In this document: in pieces, positions 7,531 through 16,014 of the stretch
How the letters are laid out: every line of letters starts with the position of its first letter
Numbering within the stretch: position 1 is the stretch's first letter
Assembly (NCBI GenBank): GCA_030431055.1
Contig: JAUIJA010000001.1
Coordinates: 186,001 to 250,000 of the forward strand
Reading direction: 5' to 3'
DNA from: Bacteroidia bacterium
Lineage (GTDB): Bacteria; Bacteroidota; Bacteroidia; Flavobacteriales; Flavobacteriaceae
Length of the DNA: 64,000 bases
The notes under the pieces: generated by a model
What the model was told of the DNA's origin: nothing
Database searches by the model: none
The model's input: the letters and a program-made list of their open reading frames with translations, nothing else
Program-made: the position numbers and the translations under genes

Positions 7531-8871
7531 TTAAATCCCTTTTATCAATTTATATAGTTCAATTGCTTTTCCATCTGTAAGTAGTGAAATATAATGACAA
7601 ATATGTAAAAGCCTCTCATACAAAGATTCTTTTTCTGTTTGAAATCTTTCTGGAAGTAATTTCAGAACAATTTTATCGTAGTTCGATTCTTTATTTTCAA
7701 TTTTATTATTGTAAGCTGTACAAAAAACATCTAGCAATGAATTGATTACTTTATAACCCACAACTTCTTTTTCAATTACTTCTTTGCTTTGGTATATTTT
7801 TTTGATACTGATATCGATAATATCATCCATTTGTGCTTTGTACTGACTTTTATCGGTTAAAGCATGAGGGAATTCGCCTTTTAAAATTTTCTCTTCATTT
7901 TTAACAAAAACCGAAACCGCATCATTAATTAAGCTTCCAATTGCTAAAGCTCTTAAATAACTCAAGCGATCTTCTTTAGTTTGAAGTTCGTTATACTTTT
8001 TAGAATCAATAGTGTTTTTAACCAATTTAATTAAATATTCTAAAGCAAATTCTTCATCAATTAGCCCAAGATTAATGCCATCTTCCAAGTCGATAATTGT
8101 ATAACAAATATCATCAGCAGCTTCAACTAAAAATGCTAATGGATGTCTTACAAATCCAATATTCTTATCATGTTTATTTGAAATCAAACCTAACTCTTCA
8201 GCTACTTCTTTGAAAAATAATTTATCTGACTGAAAGAAGCCGTATTTTTTATCCCAAATATCTTTTGTTGGTTTTTTAGGTAAACTTTCTTTAGGATATT
8301 TCATAAAAGCGCCTAAAGTAGCATACGTTAAACGCAACGAACCTTCAACTCCTTTTCTCGATGACGAAACAACAGAAAAACCATTTGCATTTCCTTCAAA
8401 ATCAATTAAATCTTGCCATTCCTTATCAGTAAGTTTATCTTTAAATTGTTGGCCATTTCCTGTTTTGAAATATTCACCAATGGCTTTTTCTCCTGAATGT
8501 CCGAATGGAGGATTTCCAATATCATGTGCTAATGAAGCTGCGGCTACAATAGCTCCGAAATCGTTCATGTGATAGCCATGAATTTCTGAAAGATACGGGT
8601 ATTTTTCAATCATTTTTTTTCCAACCAAACGACCTAAAGAACGACCTACTACCGAAACTTCTAAACTGTGTGTTAAACGAGTATGAACAAAATCGGTTTT
8701 TGAAAGTGGAATTACTTGGGTTTTATCTTGTAAACTTCTAAACGCAGACGAAAAAACAATGCGATCATAATCTACTTCAAAACCTAAGCGTGTATCGTCT
8801 TGTTCTTTTCGAAGTCTTTTTGAAGTATCACCTTGTCTTTTTAACGATAGTAATTGTTCCCATTCCATCAT
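7531..8871 (-). CDS. dgt: Deoxyguanosinetriphosphate triphosphohydrolase (dGTPase)
   Basis: The protein of about 446 residues is an HD-domain enzyme. FVHTRLTHSLEVSVVGRS near 61-78 gives the first metal His. SLAHDIGNPPFGHSGE near 113-128 gives the HD pair and the GNPPFGH motif typical of dGTPases. RIVFSSAFRSLQDKTQV near 37-53 is the family N-terminal signature. It hydrolyses dNTPs to deoxynucleosides and triphosphate. I take the ATG at 8871 (or 8868) rather than a TTG at 8877, which lies in the leader. A palindrome CAATTCAA-N8-TTGAATTG lies directly upstream of the start. Confidence 0.9.
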   Translation of the reverse strand: MMEWEQLLSLKRQGDTSKRLRKEQDDTRLGFEVDYDRIVFSSAFRSLQDKTQVIPLSKTDFVHTRLTHSLEVSVVGRSLGRLVGKKMIEKYPYLSEIHGYHMNDFGAIVAAASLAHDIGNPPFGHSGEKAIGEYFKTGNGQQFKDKLTDKEWQDLIDFEGNANGFSVVSSSRKGVEGSLRLTYATLGAFMKYPKESLPKKPTKDIWDKKYGFFQSDKLFFKEVAEELGLISNKHDKNIGFVRHPLAFLVEAADDICYTIIDLEDGINLGLIDEEFALEYLIKLVKNTIDSKKYNELQTKEDRLSYLRALAIGSLINDAVSVFVKNEEKILKGEFPHALTDKSQYKAQMDDIIDISIKKIYQSKEVIEKEVVGYKVINSLLDVFCTAYNNKIENKESNYDKIVLKLLPERFQTEKESLYERLLHICHYISLLTDGKAIELYKLIKGI

Positions 8872-8874
8872 AAC

Positions 8875-8898
8875 CAATTCAATTTAGAAGTTGAATTG
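8875..8898. promoter_or_regulatory. Candidate operator upstream of dgt
   Basis: The arms CAATTCAA (8875-8882) and TTGAATTG (8891-8898) are a perfect dyad with an 8-bp spacer. They lie between the dgt start and a -7-like TATCTTCG on the minus strand (8906-8899). The position suits a repressor site or an mRNA leader hairpin. Confidence 0.4.
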
Positions 8899-8924
8899 CG
8901 AAGATAACTAAAAGTTAGTAGTTT

Positions 8925-9491
8925 TTACTTTTTCAATTCTTCGGCAACTTTCTCTAATTCGTCATACCATTGTTGGCCAAACTTTCGAATTAAAGCTTCT
9001 TTTACAAATTTATAAATTGGAACACCTAATTCTTCACCTAAAGCACAAGCATCAGAACAAATATGCCATTTATGATAATTTACAGCAGCAAAATCTGAAT
9101 ATTCTTTAACACGAATAGGATATAAATGACACGAAATAGGCTTTTTCCAGTCTACAATTCCTTCGTTATACGCTTGTTCAATTCCACAAAGTGCCGTTTT
9201 TCCATCAAAAATTACGTAAGCACAATCTTTTCCATCGATTAGTGGAGTTTCTAATTCATCAAAATCTGAAACAACATGAGTTCCTTGTTCTTCAATTGCT
9301 TGAATTCCCTCTTTTCTAAGAAATGGTTTTACTTTCGGATAAATATCAGCTAGTATTTTTGTTTCTTCTTCATTTAATGGTGCACCAGCATCACCATCTA
9401 CACAACAAGCACCATGACAAGCATTAAGGTTACACACAAATTCTTTTTCAAAAATCTCTTCTGAAACTATCGTTTTATCTAACTGAAACAT
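8925..9491 (-). CDS. DUF3109 family Cys-rich protein
   Basis: The 188-residue protein belongs to the DUF3109 family, common in Bacteroidota. It has a dense Cys set: C20, C25, C29 and C30 in the segment VCNLNACHGACC, then C90, C102, a C121-H122 pair and C145/C149. This layout resembles the CxxxCxxxCC proteins thought to bind zinc or an iron-sulfur cluster. No enzymatic motif is visible. It is cytosolic by sequence (no signal peptide) and is the gene upstream of dgt on the same strand. A minus-strand TAATTTTG at 9518-9511 is a likely -7 box. Confidence 0.8.
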   Translation of the reverse strand: MFQLDKTIVSEEIFEKEFVCNLNACHGACCVDGDAGAPLNEEETKILADIYPKVKPFLRKEGIQAIEEQGTHVVSDFDELETPLIDGKDCAYVIFDGKTALCGIEQAYNEGIVDWKKPISCHLYPIRVKEYSDFAAVNYHKWHICSDACALGEELGVPIYKFVKEALIRKFGQQWYDELEKVAEELKK

Positions 9492-9578
9492 TCCCTATAA
9501 ATTTAAGTGGCAAAATTAGTCTTTTGCCCGAATAACTAAAGTAAAGTTAAATAAAAAACCTCATTTAAAGCTAATCTC

Positions 9579-9586
9579 TATCTTTG
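9579..9586 (+). promoter_or_regulatory. -7 box of the marC-like operon
   Basis: TATCTTTG matches TAnnTTTG exactly, 16 bp upstream of the ATG at 9603. No -33 TTG was found at the usual distance. Confidence 0.45.
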
Positions 9587-9602
9587 CAAAAAAAATTACA
9601 CC

Positions 9603-10175
9603 ATGTTAAACTGGGAACACGTTTTTACTATCAGCATGATTTTATTTGCTGTAATTGACATTTTAGGAAGCGTACCTATTATTGTTGATTTACGAAGTAA
9701 AGTTGGACATATTCAATCGGAAAAAGCAACGATTGTAGCAGCAGTTATTATGATTGCTTTTTTATTTGTAGGTGAAGAAATTTTGAAACTCATTGGAATT
9801 GATGCCAACTCATTTGCTGTTGCAGGAGCATTTGTACTATTCTTTCTTGCACTTGAAATGATCTTAGGAATTCGTTTATACAAAGAAGACAACCCAACAA
9901 CTGCTTCGATTGTACCAATCGCCTTTCCGTTAATTGCTGGCGCTGGGACAATGACAACCTTACTTTCATTACGTTCAGAATATGACACTTTAAATATCAT
10001 TATTGCTATTTTAATCAATATAATTCTGGTTTATGGTGTTTTAAAATCTTCTGGTAAGATTGAAAAATTATTAGGAGCAAACGGATTAGGTATTATTCGA
10101 AAGATTTTTGGTGTAATTTTATTAGCTATTGCTGTAAAATTATTTACGGCTAATGTTCAAGGATTATTAAATTAA
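9603..10175 (+). CDS. MarC family integral membrane protein
   Basis: The 190-residue protein has about six membrane helices and MarC-family features: FAVIDILGSVPIIVDLRSK near 17-35, a glycine-containing helix LALEMILGIRLYKED, and PIAFPLIAGAGTMTTLLSLRSEY near 102-124. MarC proteins (formerly UPF0056) are inner-membrane proteins whose substrates are not established; a link to multiple antibiotic resistance was not confirmed. It heads a likely three-gene unit with a 64-residue membrane protein (11 bp downstream) and a small flavoprotein. Confidence 0.85.
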   Translation: MLNWEHVFTISMILFAVIDILGSVPIIVDLRSKVGHIQSEKATIVAAVIMIAFLFVGEEILKLIGIDANSFAVAGAFVLFFLALEMILGIRLYKEDNPTTASIVPIAFPLIAGAGTMTTLLSLRSEYDTLNIIIAILINIILVYGVLKSSGKIEKLLGANGLGIIRKIFGVILLAIAVKLFTANVQGLLN

Positions 10176-10186
10176 AAAGAAAAAAG

Positions 10187-10381
10187 ATGAAAATATTCTC
10201 ATATATCGTATTTGCAATTGCAACAATTTTAATTATTTTCAATTTAACAAAAATCAATTTTAGCCAACCGTTTGAAGGTGATAGTTCGATTGCTTTAATT
10301 GGTGTTGTTGCTGGTTTATGTGCAATCGTTTTAATGTTGATTTTTAACATTTCTAAAACAATCGACCAAAAAACAAAGTAA
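10187..10381 (+). CDS. Small two-helix membrane protein
   Basis: The 64-residue protein consists mostly of two hydrophobic helices (about 3-20 and 34-53) joined by a short polar loop, FSQPFEGDSS, with a charged C-terminus. It has no family that I recognise. It starts 11 bp after marC and its stop overlaps the next start by one base (TAATG), so it is very likely translated in the same operon. Tight coupling on both sides supports it as a real gene. Confidence 0.65.
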   Translation: MKIFSYIVFAIATILIIFNLTKINFSQPFEGDSSIALIGVVAGLCAIVLMLIFNISKTIDQKTK

Positions 10382-10989
10382 TGTTTGATGTTTTAATAAT
10401 TGGTGGTGGCGTAGCTGGAGTTTCCGCAGCTTTACTTTTAGGTTCAGCGGTAAAAAAACCGTATGCCGAAAATAAAAAAATAGGAATTATCACTCACCAA
10501 CGTGCTTCTTATCTTCAAACAGGAATTTACAACAATGTTTATGGAATAAAACCTGGAACTTTAGGAAGTGATTTACTTCGTGAAAGTTTAGAACAACTAA
10601 CAGAATTATATCCGCATGTTAATCAAATTGAGAAAGAAAAAGTAACCGCAATTGCTAAAACCGATTTTGGTTATTTGATTACTACAAATAAAAACGAATA
10701 TCAAGCTAAAATTGTCGTTATCGCTATAAATTCTAATAGTCCTATGACAATTGAAGGTTTAGACGAATTTGTCATTCCGCATGTAAAAGCAGCGCCTTCT
10801 AAAAATCGCATTCAACTAAAAAATACTGAAAACTTAGTAACTGAAGGTTTATATGTTGCTGGAACTTTAGCTGGTTGTAGAAGCCAACTTTCTATAGCCG
10901 CTGGTAGCGGCGCAAATGCTGCTGCTGAAGTTCTTACTTTATGGAATAATGGCGAATTTGCACAAGTGCATGATGCTATTGGGAAGTAG
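10381..10989 (+). CDS. Half-size FAD/NAD(P)-dependent oxidoreductase (thioredoxin-reductase-like)
   Basis: The 202-residue protein opens with DVLIIGGGVAGVSAALLLGSA near 3-23, an FAD-binding GxGxxG-type motif. It ends with GLYVAGTLAGCRSQLSIAAGSGANAA near 156-181, the second FAD segment of thioredoxin-reductase-like proteins. It is much shorter than the usual 310 residues: the NADPH-binding domain and the redox CxxC are absent. Such single-domain flavoproteins may work with a separate reductase or only bind FAD. It overlaps the preceding small membrane protein gene by one base, suggesting a link to the membrane. Confidence 0.7.
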   Translation: MFDVLIIGGGVAGVSAALLLGSAVKKPYAENKKIGIITHQRASYLQTGIYNNVYGIKPGTLGSDLLRESLEQLTELYPHVNQIEKEKVTAIAKTDFGYLITTNKNEYQAKIVVIAINSNSPMTIEGLDEFVIPHVKAAPSKNRIQLKNTENLVTEGLYVAGTLAGCRSQLSIAAGSGANAAAEVLTLWNNGEFAQVHDAIGK

Positions 10990-11034
10990 GTCATTTATAT
11001 TATATCTACTTACCAAAACAAACAACATAACTAA

Positions 11035-11499
11035 ATGAAAAGTCTTATTGAAAAATATAAAGTTAAGGGAAAGGTTTATGCTTGGACTTATAAAAACAAC
11101 CCAAACAATTATCCTGGTTGGAATTTTACAGTGAATAAAACCGCAAGTAAAAGCCTTATTGAATTACTTGACTTAATGAATAAATGTGAATGGTCAACTA
11201 AAAAAACAATTAAGCTCGAAGTTCCAACTGATCTACAAATAAGAGTACCAAATAACCAAAATGGGATAGCAAGGTGGGAAACAATTCCTAAATTGACATT
11301 AAAACACATAAAGAAGGAACCTGAAAACCATTGGCTTATTAAAAATTCAATAGATTGCATTGAGGTTCAGTTTGGAACTAACAAACTCATCGAATTACAA
11401 AATACTATAAAAATAATACCCGAAGGGAAAGGCGACTTTTGCATCTCAAACAAAAACTGTGAAGACATTCTTTATTTTTGGTGGAATTTAGAAGAATAA
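11035..11499 (+). CDS. Hypothetical protein, orphan
   Basis: The 154-residue protein has no signal peptide or membrane helix and no motif that I recognise. It is Lys-, Asn- and Trp-rich (VYAWTYKNNPNNYPGWNFTV near 14-33; CEDILYFWWNLEE at the end). The pattern suggests a small soluble beta-rich fold. It starts 45 bp after the flavoprotein gene and ends 3 bp before the convergent S41 peptidase gene. Its composition resembles that of small accessory proteins such as immunity proteins, but that is only an impression. Confidence 0.5.
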   Translation: MKSLIEKYKVKGKVYAWTYKNNPNNYPGWNFTVNKTASKSLIELLDLMNKCEWSTKKTIKLEVPTDLQIRVPNNQNGIARWETIPKLTLKHIKKEPENHWLIKNSIDCIEVQFGTNKLIELQNTIKIIPEGKGDFCISNKNCEDILYFWWNLEE

Positions 11500-11502
11500 G
11501 CT

Positions 11503-13071
11503 TTACCTCAATTCCAAAACCTTTTTCACCATTTCGTCCTCTTGCAGTAAGATTTTGTAATGCGCTTCGTCATTGAATAATTGACGAACAAATTCGGCGT
11601 ATAAATATTTAAGAACCTTATCTTCGTTAGTGAAATCTAATAAAAGTCCGCCTTGTGTAACGTAATTTTTAAAATCGTTCAAATACTTATCGTTATCGTA
11701 AATTTCAGTTTTTAAATTTTCTAACGATAGTTTTTCGAAGAACGCTCGGTTTTTATCCAATTCCTCAAACACAAAATAATCGACCAAGCCAGATTGCATA
11801 ATCATATTTGTAGCTTCTTCAGCGTGATTATCGCTTAACGGCACAAAAACATCTGGGATAATTCCGCCGCCGCCATATACAATTCTGCCTTTTTTAGTTT
11901 TATATTTTAAGCTATCGGCAACTTTTATACTATCCACATCATACAATTCGCCATTTGCAAATCGCTTTTCAAATTCGTTAAAATAACCCTCAGCTTTATC
12001 TTCATACGGTTTTTGAATAGAACGGCCAGATGGTGTATAATATCTCGCTACTGTTAATCGCACTGCCGAACCATCACCAAGTGGCATTTCTCGTTGCACT
12101 AAACCTTTACCAAAAGAACGACGACCTACAATTGTTCCTCTATCGTTATCTTGAATTGCTCCTGCTAAAATTTCACTTGCAGAAGCCGTATTTTCATCTA
12201 TTAAAACATAGATTTTTCCAGTTTCAAAATCGCCTTCTTCTGTTGCTAAACTAATATCTTCATTACCCGATTTATTCTTAGTTTTCACAATTAATTCATG
12301 ATTTTTTAAAAACTCATCGGCTATTTTTTCAGCCATTTCTAGATATCCACCACCATTTCCACGAACATCAACAATTAACGATTGAATTCCTTCGGATTTT
12401 AGTTTTAGAAGTCCAGAATGAAACTCGTCAAACGTTGTTTCAGCAAAACGATTGATTTTGATGTAACCTACCTCATCAGTAATCTTCAAAGCAACATCAA
12501 CACTTTTAATTGGAATTACATCGCGTTTAACTATTAAATCGAATTTTTCATTAGTCGATTTTCTAAAAATTGTCAAATTCACTTCTGAACCAACTTCGCC
12601 TTTTAACTTTGAAAACAAGGTGTCATTAGAAATGTTTTTATCGAATAATTGAAAGTTTTCAGCAAAAAGAATTCTATCGCCAGCTTTAATTCCGGCTTTT
12701 TCAGAAGGACCATCTTTTATGGTTTTGATAACCGCAACGGAATCTTTGTACATGTAGAAATTAATTCCAATTCCTACAAAATTTCCATTCATACTTTCGG
12801 AAACAGCTACTAAGTCTTTCTTATTGATATAAACCGAATGAGGATCTAGGTTTTTGAGGATTTTGTCGACGGTTAAATCTACAATAGAATCGGTATTTAC
12901 ATCATCTACATATTCTCTATCGATAAAATCGAGCAAACGATTAAGTTTAGTTTTACCAGAAACATTTTGGGTTAAATCATCAGCTTTAGGCAGTTTATTC
13001 CCTAACAATAATCCAAATGCAACTGCAATTGATATTGCCAAAGGAAAAAATATTTTACGTGAAGATGACAT
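11503..13071 (-). CDS. S41 family C-terminal processing peptidase
   Basis: The 522-residue protein has an N-terminal signal/anchor helix (about 7-24), a PDZ domain (about 88-175) and an S41 protease domain (about 190-360). The catalytic dyad is seen as Ser297 in NTASASEI and Lys322 in SFGKGLVQ, with the spacing of E. coli Tsp. The family trims periplasmic proteins from non-polar C-termini. The C-terminal part carries extra helical sequence, usual for Bacteroidota members. Its ATG overlaps the stop of the dCMP deaminase gene by one base, so the two are coupled. Confidence 0.9.
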   Translation of the reverse strand: MSSSRKIFFPLAISIAVAFGLLLGNKLPKADDLTQNVSGKTKLNRLLDFIDREYVDDVNTDSIVDLTVDKILKNLDPHSVYINKKDLVAVSESMNGNFVGIGINFYMYKDSVAVIKTIKDGPSEKAGIKAGDRILFAENFQLFDKNISNDTLFSKLKGEVGSEVNLTIFRKSTNEKFDLIVKRDVIPIKSVDVALKITDEVGYIKINRFAETTFDEFHSGLLKLKSEGIQSLIVDVRGNGGGYLEMAEKIADEFLKNHELIVKTKNKSGNEDISLATEEGDFETGKIYVLIDENTASASEILAGAIQDNDRGTIVGRRSFGKGLVQREMPLGDGSAVRLTVARYYTPSGRSIQKPYEDKAEGYFNEFEKRFANGELYDVDSIKVADSLKYKTKKGRIVYGGGGIIPDVFVPLSDNHAEEATNMIMQSGLVDYFVFEELDKNRAFFEKLSLENLKTEIYDNDKYLNDFKNYVTQGGLLLDFTNEDKVLKYLYAEFVRQLFNDEAHYKILLQEDEMVKKVLELR

Positions 13072-13496
13072 TATTCTAAATCTGTAATCAAATCAATTTC
13101 TACACCTGCTTTTCTTAAAAAGTCAATTCCCGAACAATCTTTATATTCTTCGTGATAAACCACTCTTTTAATTCCCGATTGATGAATTAATTTACTACAA
13201 TCTTTACAAGGCGAAAGCGTAATATATAAAGTTGCGCCTTCACAAGACTGTGTGGAACGTGCTACTTTTGAAATCGCATTTGCTTCGGCATGCAATACAT
13301 ACCATTTGGTTAAACCTTCAGTATCTTCGCAGCAGTTTTCAAAACCTGATGGTGTTCCGTTATAACCATCGGAAATTATCATTCTATCTTTTACAATAAT
13401 TGCGCCAACTTGTTTTCTTTTGCAATATGAAAGTTGGCCCCATTCTTTTGCAATTCGTAAATATGCTTTATCGTATTTTGATTGTTTTTTAGACAT
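13071..13496 (-). CDS. Deoxycytidylate (dCMP) deaminase, ComEB-like
   Basis: This zinc-dependent cytidine/deoxycytidylate deaminase has 141 residues from the ATG at 13496. The zinc ligands and catalytic Glu appear as HAEANAI and SPCKDC, and GYNGTPSGFENC is the dCMP deaminase signature. It supplies dUMP for thymidylate synthesis. I prefer 13496 because the longer start at 13523 would overlap the HupE-like gene by 26 bp and because homologues begin near MSKKQSKYDKAY. It lies between the HupE-like gene and the S41 peptidase on the same strand. Confidence 0.9.
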   Translation of the reverse strand: MSKKQSKYDKAYLRIAKEWGQLSYCKRKQVGAIIVKDRMIISDGYNGTPSGFENCCEDTEGLTKWYVLHAEANAISKVARSTQSCEGATLYITLSPCKDCSKLIHQSGIKRVVYHEEYKDCSGIDFLRKAGVEIDLITDLE

Positions 13497-13497
13497 T

Positions 13498-14091
13498 TTA
13501 TCTGTTCCAAATTTCGCTTTCAATAATCATAGGTAAAACTACACCAATTATAAATGCTGACATAACCAAAGCCCAATCTCTTTTTGAAAATCTGAAAAAA
13601 GTCTGCACTACATAAGAAAGTATTAAAACCACAAAAACAACTATAATTTGCGCAGCTTCAATTCCTAATGCAAATTCTAATAATGGTAATAATTTATCGG
13701 AAGCATTTCCTGGTAAAATCGTTTTAAAATAATTTGAAAAACCTAAGCCATGAATAATTCCAAAAAACAAAGTTATAATGGCAACAAATGAAATACTCTC
13801 TTTTTTGCTTGATTTTCCAGCGGTGAATAAATGAAATATTGCTGTAGCTAAAATGGTAATTGGAATTAAAAACTCAACTAAAGTTGGATTAATATAAACC
13901 ACACCATAAACTGATAACATTAATGCTAAAGTATGACCAACAGTAAATAGAGAAACTAGCAACAATACTCGCTTCCAATCTTTAAAAGCATAAGGAACCA
14001 TAAGCGCAATTAAAAACAATACATGATCATAAGCATGTATATCTAAAACGTGGTTAAGTCCTAACTTAAAATACAACCAAAATTCTGACAT
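13498..14091 (-). CDS. HupE/UreJ family membrane protein
   Basis: The 197-residue protein has six to seven membrane helices. It carries the HupE/UreJ pattern: a His-containing first part (HVLDIHAYDHVLFLIAL near 14-30), FTVGHTLAL near 49-57, and FGIIHGLGFSNYF near 110-122. The conserved His and Asp residues suggest a metal site. The family is implicated in nickel, cobalt or other metal uptake in some bacteria. No hydrogenase or urease gene is near, so the metal cannot be named. It is the first gene of the unit leading into the dCMP deaminase. Confidence 0.75.
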   Translation of the reverse strand: MSEFWLYFKLGLNHVLDIHAYDHVLFLIALMVPYAFKDWKRVLLLVSLFTVGHTLALMLSVYGVVYINPTLVEFLIPITILATAIFHLFTAGKSSKKESISFVAIITLFFGIIHGLGFSNYFKTILPGNASDKLLPLLEFALGIEAAQIIVVFVVLILSYVVQTFFRFSKRDWALVMSAFIIGVVLPMIIESEIWNR

Positions 14092-14200
14092 TTCTTTTTT
14101 ATTTTATGGGGAAAACCAAACTTACAATATATTTTATAAAAATTGAACTTTATTAACAGAAAAAGAAAAGGTTTTGTTTTATACAAAATCAAAATTTACG

Positions 14201-14208
14201 TAAATTTG
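14201..14208 (+). promoter_or_regulatory. -7 box of the TerB-like gene
   Basis: TAAATTTG matches TAnnTTTG exactly, 20 bp before the ATG at 14229. A TTG at 14174-14176 lies 24 bp upstream, slightly further than usual. Confidence 0.45.
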
Positions 14209-14228
14209 CAAAACTAAAATTTAAGCAC

Positions 14229-14660
14229 ATGTCAATTTCTGATTTATTTGATAGCGGATTTAAAAATCGTAATAAAGGACATTTCTCTTCAATTGTAAGA
14301 GTTGCCTTATCTGATGGCGAGTTAACACCAGAAGAAAAGCAGTTTTTAGACAAACTAGCAGTTCGTTTAGAAATTTCTCAAGAGGAATATGAAGAAATCT
14401 TAGAAAACCCTACAAAATATCCTATTAATCCTCCGGTTTTATATGTACACCGTTTAGAGCGTTTGTATGATTTAGCACGTATGGTTTATGCAGACCACAT
14501 TTTAGGTCCAAAACAAAAAGATATTTTAACACGTTTTGCTTTAGCGTTAGGTTTTACACCTAGTAATGTAAATTACATCGTTGATAAGTCTTTATCACTT
14601 TTAGTTTTAAATGTAGATTTAGATACATTTATCTTTGAAATGCAAAACATGAACAAATAA
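14229..14660 (+). CDS. TerB family tellurite-resistance/stress protein
   Basis: The 143-residue protein is all-helical and starts with a short disordered tail. The TerB core is seen as RVALSDGELTPEEKQFLDKLA near 24-44, followed by LYDLARMVYADHILGPKQKDIL near 76-97. These Asp/Glu-containing helices form the acidic pocket of the fold. The role of stand-alone TerB proteins is unclear and no other ter genes are nearby. It is a single gene with its own promoter and a strong terminator. Confidence 0.85.
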   Translation: MSISDLFDSGFKNRNKGHFSSIVRVALSDGELTPEEKQFLDKLAVRLEISQEEYEEILENPTKYPINPPVLYVHRLERLYDLARMVYADHILGPKQKDILTRFALALGFTPSNVNYIVDKSLSLLVLNVDLDTFIFEMQNMNK

Positions 14661-14663
14661 AAA

Positions 14664-14688
14664 AAATCCCGCAATTGCGGGATTTTTT
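14664..14688 (+). terminator. Rho-independent terminator after the TerB-like gene
   Basis: The perfect stem ATCCCGCAATTGCGGGAT is followed by a run of seven T and preceded by A, 3-4 bp after the stop. Confidence 0.85.
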
Positions 14689-14704
14689 TAATACTCTATT
14701 TTTA

Positions 14705-14883
14705 TATCAACTTTTCTTTACTCGCATAAAGAAAAGTTGCAAAAGAAATGCGTTTTTCACTTTTCCTAGGTATTTCTGCTTTGCAGAACCAAAATTAAAA
14801 ACCTAAAAATCCTACAAGGATTCGGATTTTACAACGCTTTTTAATTTTTATACTTGGAAAAATGTTCCAAAGCTTCGCTTTGG
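14705..14883. repeat. Cluster of four stem-loops between convergent genes
   Basis: The gap between the TerB-like gene and fbp holds a 13-bp perfect inverted repeat (14708-14720 with 14727-14739), TTCTGC/GCAGAA (14774-14788) and AATCC/GGATT (14808-14822). The last is nested inside AAAATTAAAAA/TTTTTAATTTT (14791-14801 with 14838-14848). CCAAAG/CTTTGG follows (14867-14883). The last hairpin is close to the fbp stop and may be its terminator. I see no coding frame. It may be a non-autonomous mobile or structural element. Confidence 0.6.
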
Positions 14884-14890
14884 TTGATTT

Positions 14891-15898
14891 TTATTTTGCT
14901 TCACGCATAAATTCTTCGGCTTTTTCAACCATGTTTTTACTTCCACAAAAGAAAGGTACTCTTTCATGCAATTCTGTTGGTTGAATTTCCATAATTCTAT
15001 TGAATCCATCAGAAGCTTTTCCTCCAGCTTGTTCCGCTAAGAATGCCATTGGATTACATTCATATAACAAACGTAATTTTCCTTTTGGTGCTTTTGAACT
15101 TGTAGGATAAATATAAATTCCGCCTTTAATCATATTTCTATGAAAATCAGAAACTAAACTACCGATGTAACGAGACGTATAAGGACGATCACCTTCTTCC
15201 ATTTGGCAATATTTCAAATAATTTTTCACACCTTGCGGAAAATGAATATAATTTCCTTCATTGATAGAATAAATATTTCCATCTTCTGAATATTTCATAT
15301 TTGGATGTGACAAGTAAAAAGTACCTATTGCAGGATTCAAGGTAAATCCGTTTACTCCAAAACCTGTTGTGTAAACTAACATTGTTGACGTTCCATAAAT
15401 TACATATCCTGCCGCTACTTGATTAGTTCCTGGTTGTAAAAAATCTTCTTCTTGAACTGGTGTTCCTAAAGGCGTGACTCTTCTGTAAACCGAAAAAATC
15501 GTTCCAACTGAAACATTTACATCAATATTTGAAGAACCATCTAACGGATCCATCAAAACAATATATTTATTATTATGGCTATTATCAGCGCCTGCAACGG
15601 TAATGTAATCGTCATTTTCTTCAGAACCAATTCCACAAACAATATTTCTGTTAATTAATGTTTGAATAAACGTTTCATTAGCAAAAACATCGAGTTTTTG
15701 TTGGTCTTCACCTTGAATATTTTGTTCGCCAGCTGCACCAACAATATCAACTAATCCAGCTTTGTTAACTTTATAGTTTACAACTTTAGCTGCTAAACGT
15801 ATTGAATTAATAATTCGAGATAATTCTCCGGTTGAATATTGAAAAGAGTTTTGGTTTTCGATGATAAACTCACCTAACGTAGTGTTTCTTTCTTCCAT
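14891..15898 (-). CDS. fbp: Class 1 fructose-1,6-bisphosphatase
   Basis: The 335-residue enzyme carries the class 1 FBPase metal motif [21 protein letters not shown] near 115-135, an earlier GSEENDDY segment with metal-binding acidic residues near 97-104, and substrate-binding sequences such as [14 protein letters not shown] near 243-256 and GGIYIYP. It removes the 1-phosphate in gluconeogenesis. Length and motif order are normal. It is a single gene, with a GATATTTG box about 25-30 bp upstream that resembles the -7 consensus with one mismatch. Confidence 0.95.
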   Translation of the reverse strand: MEERNTTLGEFIIENQNSFQYSTGELSRIINSIRLAAKVVNYKVNKAGLVDIVGAAGEQNIQGEDQQKLDVFANETFIQTLINRNIVCGIGSEENDDYITVAGADNSHNNKYIVLMDPLDGSSNIDVNVSVGTIFSVYRRVTPLGTPVQEEDFLQPGTNQVAAGYVIYGTSTMLVYTTGFGVNGFTLNPAIGTFYLSHPNMKYSEDGNIYSINEGNYIHFPQGVKNYLKYCQMEEGDRPYTSRYIGSLVSDFHRNMIKGGIYIYPTSSKAPKGKLRLLYECNPMAFLAEQAGGKASDGFNRIMEIQPTELHERVPFFCGSKNMVEKAEEFMREAK

Positions 15899-16014
15899 TA
15901 CAGAAATTTGTGTTGTTTATGTTTGTGCAAATATCGGATTTTTTTATGATTCGTTTAAAAATTTAGCCGAAGATGTTTCAGTTAATAGTACATTTGTAGT
16001 AAATCATCTAAAAA

